From the NCBI RefSeq assembly GCF_000820225.1, contig NZ_CDDK01000031.1, positions 294,076-358,075 of the forward strand: DNA of 64,000 nucleotides, given 5' to 3'. This DNA comes from Aeromonas veronii bv. veronii (lineage in GTDB: Bacteria > Pseudomonadota > Gammaproteobacteria > Enterobacterales > Aeromonadaceae). A program made the translations under genes and the position numbers. The stretch's first letter is position 1, and each line of letters begins with the position of its first letter. Under the pieces are notes generated by a model. It made no database searches. It was not told the DNA's origin and saw only the letters and a program-made list of their open reading frames with translations. Of the stretch, positions 56,426 to 64,000 are shown one piece after another.

Positions 56426-58270
56426 ATGTCTATTTTCAAAGGTCTGGGTTGGTTGTTCCGCAGCCTGTGGCGCCTGCTCAATTTCACCCGGCTGATGCTG
56501 GTCAATCTGCTGTTTCTCATCGTAGTGCTGGTCATCGTCTTCAGCGTCAGCCAGAAAGAGGCCCCCAAGGCGCCCATCGAAGGGGCGCTGACCCTCAATC
56601 TCAACGGCGTGCTGGTGGAGCAACGCTCCCAGACAGATCCCACCGTACAACTGCTGCGCCAGATGGACAGCAGCGACGAGCAGCCGAGCGAGATCGTTCT
56701 CTCCGACCTGCTGTGGGCCATCAAGAGTGCCAAGGATGACGAGCGCATCAAGGCGCTGGTGATCAAGCCACAAGGGCTGCAGGGAGCCAACTTCACCAAA
56801 CTGCAGGAGGTGGCGAGTGCCATCGACTCCTTCCGGGAGAGCGGCAAACCGGTGATCGCCATGGCCGACTTCTACACTCAAGGCCAGTACCTGCTGGCGG
56901 CCCACGCCGATCACGTGCTGCTCAACCAGAGCGGCGCCGTGGTGATCGAGGGGCTTGGGGTCTACCAGACCTACTTCAAGTCGGCGCTGGAGAAGCTCAA
57001 TATCACCCCGCACGTGTTCAAGGTCGGCACCTACAAATCCTTCGTCGAACCCTATACCCGCGACGAGATGTCCCCCGAGAGCAAAGAGGCGAACCAGCGC
57101 TGGCTGGATCAGCTGTGGCAATCCTATGTGGCTGACGTAGCCGAGCAACGGGAGATCGAACCGGATGCCGTGGCACCGGGCAAGGAGCGCTTCCTCGAGC
57201 TGCTGCGCAAGGCCGGTGGCAATGCCGCCAACTACGCCCTCGACAACGGGCTGGTGGATCAGCTGGCCACCCGCGACGAGATGACCCAGGCGGTCATTAA
57301 AGAGGTGGGTGAAGCGGACGACCACGGCTGGAAAGGGGTCGGCCTGAAAGAGTATCTGGCTGCCATTCCGGAACAATATCCCCAGAGTGGCAAGGATGAG
57401 GTGGGTCTGGTGGTCGCCAGCGGCGCCATCATGGATGGCGTGCAGCCTGCCGGTACCATCGGCGGCGACAGCCTCTCCGACCTGCTGGCCGATGCCCGCC
57501 GCGATGACCAGGTTAAAGCCGTGGTCCTGCGGGTCGACAGCCCCGGCGGCAGCGCCTTCGCCGCCGAGCAGATCCGCGCCGAGCTGCTGGCCCTGAAACA
57601 GGCTGGCAAGCCGGTAGTGGTCTCCATGGGCAGCTATGCCGCCTCCGGTGGCTACTGGATCTCCGCCGATGCGGACAAGATCTTCGCCTCCCCAACTACT
57701 CTCACCGGTTCCATCGGGGTGTTCGGCATGTTTGCCACCATCGACAAGGCGTTGGCCCAGTTCGGCGTGCATACCGACGGGGTTGGCACCACAGATTACG
57801 TCGGCGTAGGCCCGACCCGCGCCCTGCCGGATCACGTCGGTCAGGCCATCCAGCTGAGCGTGGAAGATACCTACCAACGCTTCATCGGTCTGGTCAGCAA
57901 GGGCCGTGGTCTGAGCCCGGAAGAGGCCGAAAAAGCGGCCGAAGGTCGTGTCTGGACTGGCGAAGATGCCAAGGCCCTGGGGCTGGTGGACGAGTTCGGC
58001 AATCTGGATGACGCCATCAAGGCAGCCGCCGAACTGGCCAACCTCAAAGAGTGGCAGGTGACCCCCATCGAGCAGGAGGAGTCCACCAAGGACAAGTTCC
58101 TGCGCCAGCTGTTTGACAGCAGTGCCCAAGTGCTGGCCCCCCAGTTGCAAAGCTGGCTGCCGGCTGGATTTGGCAAGGCATTGGTGGAAGTAAACCGCAG
58201 TCTCGACCCGCTCACCCGCTTCAACGATCCGCAAGGCACCTACGCCTTCTGCCCGGTCTGCGTGCAGTAA
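56426..58270 (+). CDS. sppA: Signal peptide peptidase SppA (protease IV), 67K type
   Basis: Inner-membrane serine protease that degrades cleaved signal peptides. The 614 aa (E. coli 618) have an N-terminal membrane anchor (about 20-45, LMLVNLLFLIVVLVIVFSV) and two tandem S49 domains. The lysine general base is in KVGTYKSFVEPYTRDEMS and the nucleophile serine in SMGSYAASGGYWISA, with VDSPGGSAFAAEQIR nearby. It is divergent from fadH and monocistronic, with a strong terminator after it. Confidence 0.96.
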   Translation: MSIFKGLGWLFRSLWRLLNFTRLMLVNLLFLIVVLVIVFSVSQKEAPKAPIEGALTLNLNGVLVEQRSQTDPTVQLLRQMDSSDEQPSEIVLSDLLWAIKSAKDDERIKALVIKPQGLQGANFTKLQEVASAIDSFRESGKPVIAMADFYTQGQYLLAAHADHVLLNQSGAVVIEGLGVYQTYFKSALEKLNITPHVFKVGTYKSFVEPYTRDEMSPESKEANQRWLDQLWQSYVADVAEQREIEPDAVAPGKERFLELLRKAGGNAANYALDNGLVDQLATRDEMTQAVIKEVGEADDHGWKGVGLKEYLAAIPEQYPQSGKDEVGLVVASGAIMDGVQPAGTIGGDSLSDLLADARRDDQVKAVVLRVDSPGGSAFAAEQIRAELLALKQAGKPVVVSMGSYAASGGYWISADADKIFASPTTLTGSIGVFGMFATIDKALAQFGVHTDGVGTTDYVGVGPTRALPDHVGQAIQLSVEDTYQRFIGLVSKGRGLSPEEAEKAAEGRVWTGEDAKALGLVDEFGNLDDAIKAAAELANLKEWQVTPIEQEESTKDKFLRQLFDSSAQVLAPQLQSWLPAGFGKALVEVNRSLDPLTRFNDPQGTYAFCPVCVQ

Positions 58271-58290
58271 GCAAGCGGTGACTCCCCAAT

Positions 58291-58322
58291 AAAAAAACGG
58301 CGACCATCTGGTCGCCGTTTTC
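58291..58322. terminator. Terminator between sppA and the L,D-transpeptidase gene
   Basis: The stem AAAACGGCGACC/GGTCGCCGTTTT has loop ATCT and runs of A and T on either side. It is bidirectional between convergent genes. Confidence 0.92.
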
Positions 58323-58362
58323 TTTATTCAGCCAGTGCGCGCGGCACCGCCAACTTGCTCAA

Positions 58363-59283
58363 TCAGGGATTGAGGCGGGTCGGCATACCGGTACGCTGTT
58401 CCAGCACCTGCTTGACCACGTTGGAGTCAGACTCGGCGTGAGCGATGAAGCGGGTGATAGCCGGTGTCATCGGGAGCGGCACGGAGGCGGTGGAGTTGAA
58501 CTCCTCCTCGGTGCGCGACAGCGGCTCGTGTACTTCCATGTAGCGACCGCCATCCGGCTCGACCGTGGTCTTGACCGGCTGGTTGACGAACTGGACGCGG
58601 GTGCCGACCGGCACGTTGTCGAACAGATACTTGATGTCGTCAGCGCGCAGACGCACGCAACCGCTGCTCACCCGCAGACCGATACCGAAGGTGGCATTGG
58701 TGCCGTGGATGGCATAGAGGTTGCCAATGTAGAGGGCGTGCAGACCCATGGGGTTATCCGGACCGGCTGGCCATACTGCCGGCAGAGTCTTGCCCTGGGC
58801 GGCATAGCGGCGACGGATGTTCTCGGTCGGAGTCCAGGTCGGGTTGGCGCGCTTGCGCTCTACCTTGGTGATCCAGTTCTCAGGGGTGTTTACCCCCAGC
58901 TGACCGATGCCGATGGGCAGTACTTCCACCACGTTCTTCCCTTTCGGGTAGTAGTAGAGACGCATCTCGGCAACGTTGATGACGATCCCTTCGCGGGGCG
59001 CGTTGGGCAGGATCAGCTGGTGGGGGATGATCAGGGTGCTACCCGCTTTCGGCAGATAGGGATCAACGCCCGGGTTGGCTTCCATGATGTTGGTCAGACC
59101 CAGCTGGAAGTCAGCAGCGATCTGCTCCAGCGGACGGTTGTCCGCAGGCACCACGTATTCCTGGTTTTCACCGATCAGGCGGCTGTTGGCCGCAGGCAGA
59201 CGGTACTCGACGGCGGCAGCCTGCTGGCTGACCAGCGCAAATGTGCATAAAAGGGCCGAAGCGGCAGTGCGAAGGGGATTCAT
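58363..59283 (-). CDS. L,D-transpeptidase (YkuD family, ErfK/YcfS/YnhG type)
   Basis: Periplasmic enzyme that cross-links peptidoglycan or attaches lipoprotein to it, with an active-site cysteine. The 306 aa have a Sec signal (cleavage near QQAAA-VEY). A LysM-like domain follows (about 40-88, [20 protein letters not shown]...LIIPHQ), then the YkuD domain (about 97-232) with [21 protein letters not shown]. The catalytic Cys and conserved His and Arg are present. Length and order match E. coli LdtA-C. A Braun lipoprotein attachment role versus 3-3 cross-linking cannot be decided here. Confidence 0.93.
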   Translation of the reverse strand: MNPLRTAASALLCTFALVSQQAAAVEYRLPAANSRLIGENQEYVVPADNRPLEQIAADFQLGLTNIMEANPGVDPYLPKAGSTLIIPHQLILPNAPREGIVINVAEMRLYYYPKGKNVVEVLPIGIGQLGVNTPENWITKVERKRANPTWTPTENIRRRYAAQGKTLPAVWPAGPDNPMGLHALYIGNLYAIHGTNATFGIGLRVSSGCVRLRADDIKYLFDNVPVGTRVQFVNQPVKTTVEPDGGRYMEVHEPLSRTEEEFNSTASVPLPMTPAITRFIAHAESDSNVVKQVLEQRTGMPTRLNP

Positions 59284-59716
59284 AAAATTCCTGTGTGGTT
59301 TCCTGTACCAAATGGGCCGGGGGCCGTCTCATCCTCGGTCTGCCGGTGGCGGGTCAACCTGCCCCACGACGCCAATAACCGAGCGCGCATTCTTTCCTGA
59401 GTCGGCCAAAATTTCAACTTCCATATGTTGCTTTTCTTGTTAAAAGTAGCCGTTTTCGATGTGACGCTTATCAACAGGGCAAAAGCCCACCTGGCAAGTC
59501 GCAGCAAAGAGAAAGATGAATGGCACGGCCGGCCTGTCAGCGAGCCACCCGAGCCCCCGTCAACCACAGCGCAGCGCCACCTTGTGTCACGGTTGCAGCC
59601 CTCGATAAAACGTTTGCCACATCGGGAGAGATAGACCAATGTCGAGGGAGGCTCTGTATTGGCATGAAGAGGGATAAAACCGTGCGTCGGCCACCCGCCA
59701 GTGCTGGCTGCCACCA
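59284..59716. other. Gene-free interval between the L,D-transpeptidase gene and the TonB operon
   Basis: About 430 bp with no convincing gene. The left end holds the transpeptidase promoter (ribosome site AGGA before its ATG). Reading frames exist on both strands but lack ribosome sites and family similarity. Confidence 0.4.
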
Positions 59717-59742
59717 TAAAAAAACCGCTCCGAAGAGCGGTT
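59717..59742 (-). terminator. Terminator of the TonB2 operon
   Basis: On the minus strand AACCGCTC-TTCG-GAGCGGTT is followed by TTTTTT, about 53 nt past the TPR gene stop. Confidence 0.9.
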
Positions 59743-59794
59743 AATGGAGCCACCAGGCAACCATAAAAGGGACTACAGGTAGTTGTCATTGGAA

Positions 59795-61036
59795 TTACTG
59801 GACGGCTGCCTCTCCGGTGCCATTCTGCTCTTTGAGGAAGCTGATCCACGGAGATGCCCGACCGCTGACGTTGCCATTCTGAGCCGCCTGGGTGAAGGCG
59901 TTGAGGGCCTCCTTCGGCTTTTGTTGCTCAAAATAGGCGACACCGGTCAGGAACTTGAGATCCGCACGCTGTTCACCATTGGCATTGGCTGCCGGTTTGG
60001 CGGCCAGCGCCACCAGATCCTGATAGCGCTTGCTCTGGATCATCATGCGCGCCATTTTCAGTTGCAATTCGGCGCTCGGGGCCAGCTGGTAGGATTTGGC
60101 CAGGGTGTCGATGGCCGGATCCAGCTCCTTGGCCTGATGCCAGTAGTTGGCCAGGGTCTTGTAGTTGCTGGCGCTCTGCTCAATCACCCCGTCCTTCATC
60201 CCCTTCTCCATCACCCGTGCGGCGCGATGAGGAATGCCGGTGAAGGCGAGGTAGTTGGCGAGGCGCTGCAGCTCGGCGGCCTCGGTCAACATGCCGAGGT
60301 TATAGGCCGACTCCAGCGCAGCCAGCGCCTTGGCATCGTTGCCTGCCTGCATATGCATGGCCGACAGCTGGGTCCAGTACTTCTTCTTCTCCGGGAACAT
60401 GTTGACCAGAGAGGTCAGCACCTCGGTCGCCGGTTTGTACTGTTTCAGCTCGTAGTGAGCCCCCATCTTCAGCAGATACCAGGACTCCGGCGCTTTACCT
60501 GCCGACAGCTTGATCGCCTGATCCACCGCCGGGATCGCGTCACGGTACTGCTTGAGCTGCACGTGGGCGTTGGCCAGCGTGATATAGGCATGGGAGTTGG
60601 GCTTGTCATCCTTGCCCTGGTTGGCAAACCACTCCTTCATGGTCTTGATCGACCCCTGATAATTGCCCTCAGCCATATAGAGCTGGGCCAGGTTGTAACG
60701 CACCTGCTGGGCCACCGGTGGCGGCAAGCCGCCTGTCGCGATGGCATCGGCAAAGTACTTGGTCGCCTGACCGTATTTCTCCTGCTGGGCGGCTACGAAA
60801 CCGAGAGTCTGCAATATGACCCCCTTGTCGTAGACCCGCTCGCCCGCGCCGGAGAGCGCATCTTGCAGCTTGGCATTGGCCTCACCGTATTTCTTCTCGG
60901 TGATCAGCTCCTGCGCCTTGTTGACCGCCCGATAGGCCCGATCCGACAGGGCCGGCTGCTCGGCGGCCCAACTGGCGGTGCTGAGCAGCACCGCCATGGC
61001 GACCGGGGCGAGGATCATCTTGTGTAACTTGTTCAT
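59795..61036 (-). CDS. TPR protein of the TonB2 operon
   Basis: A 413-aa periplasmic protein with a Sec signal (MILAPVAMAVLLSTASWA) and about eight TPR-like helical repeats. Examples are AQELITEKKYGEANAKLQDAL, LGFVAAQQEKYGQATKYFADAI and LAQLYMAEGNYQGSIKTMKEWF. It starts 11 nt after the tonB stop and is the last gene of ttpC-exbB-exbD-tonB. Similar TPR genes accompany TonB2 clusters in vibrios and Shewanella. It may scaffold the energised TonB complex in the periplasm; this is inference from location. AAGGTG precedes the start. Confidence 0.85.
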   Translation of the reverse strand: MNKLHKMILAPVAMAVLLSTASWAAEQPALSDRAYRAVNKAQELITEKKYGEANAKLQDALSGAGERVYDKGVILQTLGFVAAQQEKYGQATKYFADAIATGGLPPPVAQQVRYNLAQLYMAEGNYQGSIKTMKEWFANQGKDDKPNSHAYITLANAHVQLKQYRDAIPAVDQAIKLSAGKAPESWYLLKMGAHYELKQYKPATEVLTSLVNMFPEKKKYWTQLSAMHMQAGNDAKALAALESAYNLGMLTEAAELQRLANYLAFTGIPHRAARVMEKGMKDGVIEQSASNYKTLANYWHQAKELDPAIDTLAKSYQLAPSAELQLKMARMMIQSKRYQDLVALAAKPAANANGEQRADLKFLTGVAYFEQQKPKEALNAFTQAAQNGNVSGRASPWISFLKEQNGTGEAAVQ

Positions 61037-61047
61037 CGCCACCTTCC

Positions 61048-61683
61048 TTAGTTGACCGCAAACTCGATCTCTTGCTGCATACGGCTCGCCTGCGGCTTGC
61101 CATCCACCATGGCCGGTTTGAACGTCCACTTGGCGATGGTTTTGCGCGCCTCTTTGCCGAGGTCATAGCTGCGCGGCTCTTCCTTGACGATCCGCACGTT
61201 GCTGACGGTGCCGCGCTCGGTGACGGTGAACTCCACCAGCACCTTGCCGGAGGCCAGCCCCGCCAGTGCTGCCTTGCGGGGCATCATGGGCTCGAAGGTT
61301 GCCAGCGGAATGGCGCCGTTGTTGCCACCGACTCCGCCACCACCGCCGCCGGTGCTGTAGGCACCCAGCGCGTTGCCACCACCTATGTTGACCGGGATGT
61401 CAAGCTTGGGCATGTCCATCGGCGCGCTCTCCATCTTCGGCCGAACCGTGCTGGCCACTTCCATCTCGGGAGGAGGTGGCGGACGCTTGGGCGGCGGCGG
61501 TTTGGGCAGCTCCCGCTGTTTCTCTTGCAGGGTCTCCTGGGGCTTGAGGCGGATGAAATCGGTCATGGTGACGTCATCCTTCTCCACCAGCTCCCGGTGA
61601 TCCGGTGTGATCAGCTTGTTCATTCCCAGAAACAGAAAGAACACCACCACACAGGAGACCGCCAACGATATCAGGTATCTCAT
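61048..61683 (-). CDS. tonB2: Energy transducer TonB (TonB2 type)
   Basis: Transmits proton-motive force to outer-membrane TonB-dependent receptors. The 211 aa are short, as in Vibrio TonB2. There is one N-terminal helix (about 3-22, YLISLAVSCVVVFFLFLG), a brief proline-rich segment (PKPPPPKRPPPPPEM) and a Gly-rich linker. The C-terminal TonB domain (about 125-211) has VLVEFTVTERGTVSNVRIV and AIAKWTFKP-like strands. The start at 61683 follows GAGAGACC. It is downstream of exbD by 16 nt. Confidence 0.93.
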   Translation of the reverse strand: MRYLISLAVSCVVVFFLFLGMNKLITPDHRELVEKDDVTMTDFIRLKPQETLQEKQRELPKPPPPKRPPPPPEMEVASTVRPKMESAPMDMPKLDIPVNIGGGNALGAYSTGGGGGGVGGNNGAIPLATFEPMMPRKAALAGLASGKVLVEFTVTERGTVSNVRIVKEEPRSYDLGKEARKTIAKWTFKPAMVDGKPQASRMQQEIEFAVN

Positions 61684-61699
61684 AGGTCTCTCTCCGGCA

Positions 61700-62107
61700 T
61701 CAGCTGCTCTTGTCTGCCGCGATGGAGATGTTCTGGACACCGGCCATGCGGATCTGATCCATGACCTGCACCACCAGACCGGAACGGGATTCGTTATCGG
61801 CCTGGATCACCACGGCGCTCTCCGGGTTTTCGGCCCGCAGCCGCTCGATGTTGGCGCGCACCGCACCGACCTCGACCACCCGCTTGTCGACCCAGACCTG
61901 ACCGTTTTCGCGCACCGCGACCATGATATTGCCCTTCTTCACCGTCTCGGCCGTGCTGGCACTGGGACGGTTGATCTCGACACCGGACTCCTTGACGAAG
62001 GAGGTGGTGACGATGAAGAAGATCAGCATGATGAACACTATGTCCAGCATGGGGGTCAAATCGATAGCCGCCTCGTCAGCACCGCTGTCGCTGTAACGTT
62101 TTCTCAT
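61700..62107 (-). CDS. exbD2: Biopolymer transport protein ExbD (ExbD2)
   Basis: Proton-channel subunit of the TonB2 energising complex. The 135 aa have one membrane helix (about 17-37) with the essential Asp in IDLTPMLDIVFIMLIFFIV. A periplasmic domain follows (VAVRENGQVWVDKRVV, VVIQADNESRSGLVVQVMDQIR). The start at 62107 has AAGGAGT upstream. It lies between exbB and tonB, 67 nt after exbB. Confidence 0.94.
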   Translation of the reverse strand: MRKRYSDSGADEAAIDLTPMLDIVFIMLIFFIVTTSFVKESGVEINRPSASTAETVKKGNIMVAVRENGQVWVDKRVVEVGAVRANIERLRAENPESAVVIQADNESRSGLVVQVMDQIRMAGVQNISIAADKSS

Positions 62108-62174
62108 AGCAGAAACTCCTTGCTTGTTCTGTGCCCCCGGCAGGCCATGCCTCACCGGGGGTATGCATCCTGCA

Positions 62175-62702
62175 TCAACCGTGTTTCAGGTTGTCTTCCA
62201 GCTTTTGCACCGCCAGTTTGGCCTTGTGATCGAGCTGGTTGACAAAAAACAGGCCGGAAAGGGCGGCAATCATGCCCGCCATGGTCGGTACCGTTGCCTT
62301 GGAGATCCCCGATGCCATCGCCCGCGGCGAACCGGTACCTGTTATGGCCAGGGTGTCAAACACCTGCACCATCCCCACCACGGTCCCGAGCAGCCCCATC
62401 AACGGGCAGAGAGCGATCAGCACCTTGATGACAGGCATCCCCTTGTCCACCGCCATGGCGACCCGTGAGACCAGCTCGCGCCGGATCTGCTTGGCAGACC
62501 AGGAGAGGTGATCGGTACGGGCCAGCCAGGTGGCCTTGGTCTGCTTCACCTGCTTGGGGTAGACCGCCATGAAGTAGAACCAGCGCTCCAGCAACAGGGC
62601 CCACATCATCAGGGTCAGGAAGAACAGGGCGACCAGTACATCGCCCCCCAATCCCAAAAACCGGCGGACCGACTCGACTTCTTCAATCAACCAGAACCAC
62701 AT
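62175..62702 (-). CDS. exbB2: Biopolymer transport protein ExbB (ExbB2)
   Basis: MotA/TolQ/ExbB-family channel subunit, 175 aa, shorter than canonical ExbB (244 aa) as usual for ExbB2. The membrane helices lie near residues 18-40, 88-110 and 135-155, with the family motif IALCPLMGLLGTVVGMVQVF and a conserved C-terminal GLFFVNQLDHKAKL. It works with ExbD2 and TtpC. It is 10 nt downstream of ttpC. Confidence 0.94.
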   Translation of the reverse strand: MWFWLIEEVESVRRFLGLGGDVLVALFFLTLMMWALLLERWFYFMAVYPKQVKQTKATWLARTDHLSWSAKQIRRELVSRVAMAVDKGMPVIKVLIALCPLMGLLGTVVGMVQVFDTLAITGTGSPRAMASGISKATVPTMAGMIAALSGLFFVNQLDHKAKLAVQKLEDNLKHG

Positions 62703-62712
62703 GGGTGACTCC

Positions 62713-64000
62713 TTACGCTGCGGCTTTGGAGGCGTGCAGACGTTCCTGATAACGGGCGACGAAACCGGCGCTCTGCTCTTCCAGCACCTGGATCAGACGA
62801 CGGCTCTGGGTCTGTACAATGGTGTAGAGGAACAGCATGGGCACCGCGACGACCAGACCCTGCATGGTGGTCACCAGCGCCTCGGAGATACCACCCGCCA
62901 TCAGCTTGGGATCGCCGGTACCGAACAGGGTGATGGCCTGGAAGGTGGCGATCATCCCCACCACGGTACCCAGCAGGCCCAGCAGCGGTGCGACCGATGC
63001 GATCAGCTTGATGAGGCTGATGCCCTTCTCGAACTTGGGCACGTTGCGCAGGATGATCTCGTCGAGCTTGGACTCCAGATCCTCGATGTTGTCACCGCGA
63101 TGGTTCTGGTAGGCCCCCAGCATGTCACCAATGGGGTTGCCCTTGATGATCTGATCGGATTTCAGCTGCTTGCGCATGGACGAGCCGATCAGCGACAGGC
63201 GGATACCGCAGAAGATGGCCAGCAGGGTACCGATGACCCCCAATGCCAGGATCACATAGCCCACGGAACCACCCTGATCGATACGCTCCTTGAGGGTCGG
63301 TGACTGCACCAGCAGGGAGAGGATCACGCCGCGAGACGGGTCGATGAAGATGGGCTTGACCTCGTCACCGCCCTGTTCAAACTCGGCGATGGGAGCCAGC
63401 ACGCTCTTCTCCGGTTGCCGGGAGAGCTGCTCGAATTTACCGGTCTCCGGTACGAAGGTGAGGTACTTGCCTTCGGAGACAGTGTTGAACTCGCCGATCT
63501 GAGTGACGGTCTTCTCGGCCTGGTTGCCCTCGCCGTAGACCACGGTCGCCGGGATCTGGCTCACCTTGCCACCGTCCACCATGCGGCCGAGGGTGGTGGT
63601 CCAGAACGCTTCCAGATCGTCGCTGGAGGGGAGCTCTTTACTCTCGGCCAGACGGGTCAACAGAGCGGATTGCTCCGGATGCTCGACCCGACGAGCGGAG
63701 GCGTTGAAGATCCCCTTGAACTCACCGGCAAACTGACGCAGTACGCCGAACATCTCGCCCATGTTGCCGGAACGCTGGCGCAGGGTTTCGGTCAGTTCGG
63801 TCAGCTGCTTGTCGTTGGCATCGAAGGTCGCCTTGAGCTGCTCGCCCTTGGCGGTTTCGGCAGCCAGCTCGGCCTTGGCCTTGGCCAGCAGCGCCCCCTG
63901 CTCGTTCTTGTCAGCCAGGAAGCGGGCTTCCCGCTCCTTGTTGAGTTGGGATTCGCTCAGGCTGGAGGCCTTGACCTGGTTCAGCAGCGCATTGAGATCC
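62713..64000 (-). CDS. ttpC: TtpC-like MotA/TolQ/ExbB family protein (5' end beyond window)
   Basis: Additional ExbB-like protein needed by TonB2 systems in vibrios. The visible 429 codons begin within a coiled-coil-rich periplasmic region (KEREARFLADKNEQGALLAK). A globular segment follows, then three membrane helices including LGVIGTLLAIFCGIRLSLIG and the MotA/TolQ core LIKLIASVAPLLGLLGTVVGMIATFQAI. The N-terminus, including any signal peptide, is cut by the right edge. It is the first visible gene of the operon; the promoter and any Fur site lie outside. Confidence 0.9.
   Translation of the reverse strand, partial: DLNALLNQVKASSLSESQLNKEREARFLADKNEQGALLAKAKAELAAETAKGEQLKATFDANDKQLTELTETLRQRSGNMGEMFGVLRQFAGEFKGIFNASARRVEHPEQSALLTRLAESKELPSSDDLEAFWTTTLGRMVDGGKVSQIPATVVYGEGNQAEKTVTQIGEFNTVSEGKYLTFVPETGKFEQLSRQPEKSVLAPIAEFEQGGDEVKPIFIDPSRGVILSLLVQSPTLKERIDQGGSVGYVILALGVIGTLLAIFCGIRLSLIGSSMRKQLKSDQIIKGNPIGDMLGAYQNHRGDNIEDLESKLDEIILRNVPKFEKGISLIKLIASVAPLLGLLGTVVGMIATFQAITLFGTGDPKLMAGGISEALVTTMQGLVVAVPMLFLYTIVQTQSRRLIQVLEEQSAGFVARYQERLHASKAAA

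Noticed and set aside
59280-59849. 189-codon minus-strand reading frame across the TonB operon terminator
   Set aside because: It runs through a strong terminator and into the TPR gene end, has no ribosome site and shows no protein-like composition.

Overview
The window is a GC-rich (about 60%) gammaproteobacterial chromosome segment. I read it as Aeromonas. The reasons are a Na+-type PomA/PomB motor, a Vibrio-like LuxO, a lipoprotein FkpA of the Aeromonas type, a TtpC-ExbB2-ExbD2-TonB2 system, a full tor (TMAO respiration) locus and many E. coli/Vibrio-like housekeeping operons. The species assignment is inference. I saw no prophage, insertion sequence, CRISPR array, rRNA or tRNA. Almost all of it is core genome, so the interesting signals are small: promoters, remnants, hairpins and lineage-specific neighbours.

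Layout. 0-1.5 kb: pomA-pomB (minus, pomB cut by the edge) behind a textbook sigma-28 promoter. 1.7-4.8 kb: xseB-ispA-dxs isoprenoid operon. 4.9-12.4 kb: UshA/NutA-like lipoprotein nucleotidase, three poorly known small or TPR genes, luxO without luxU, fkpA, and a WD40 lipoprotein with slyX. 12.5-17.9 kb: peptide/nickel-type ABC transporter operon (fused ATPase, binding protein, two permeases). 18.4-24.7 kb: pgpA, thiL, nusB, ribH, ribBA-like, ribE, ribD and nrdR on the minus strand. Decayed extra copies of the 3' ends of ribBA and nrdR lie just downstream of the intact genes. 24.9-26.1 kb: glyA.

26.8-36.9 kb is the TMAO respiration locus. TorT (periplasmic binding protein) and the hybrid kinase TorS should sense TMAO and signal to TorR, and TorR acts at tor boxes before torCAD. 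TorC is the pentaheme electron donor, TorA the molybdoenzyme and TorD its chaperone. A GFA-family gene sits between torT and torR, and an undescribed 122-aa membrane protein follows torD. A PAS/GGDEF/EAL protein follows.

40.0-46.4 kb: acs, aroQ-accB-accC and yhdT-panF. In E. coli prmA follows panF directly. Here a PTS EIICB permease, a LysR regulator and an MDR reductase lie between panF and prmA (50.5 kb). 51.5-58.3 kb: a D-2-hydroxyacid dehydrogenase, an acetyltransferase, a YdjA nitroreductase, fadH (with a PsrA-like operator) and sppA. 58.4-64 kb: an L,D-transpeptidase and the TonB2 operon (ttpC, exbB, exbD, tonB, TPR protein), cut by the right edge.

Start codons were adjusted where a Shine-Dalgarno sequence and family length argued for it. 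All homology statements come from recognition of motifs, not from searches.
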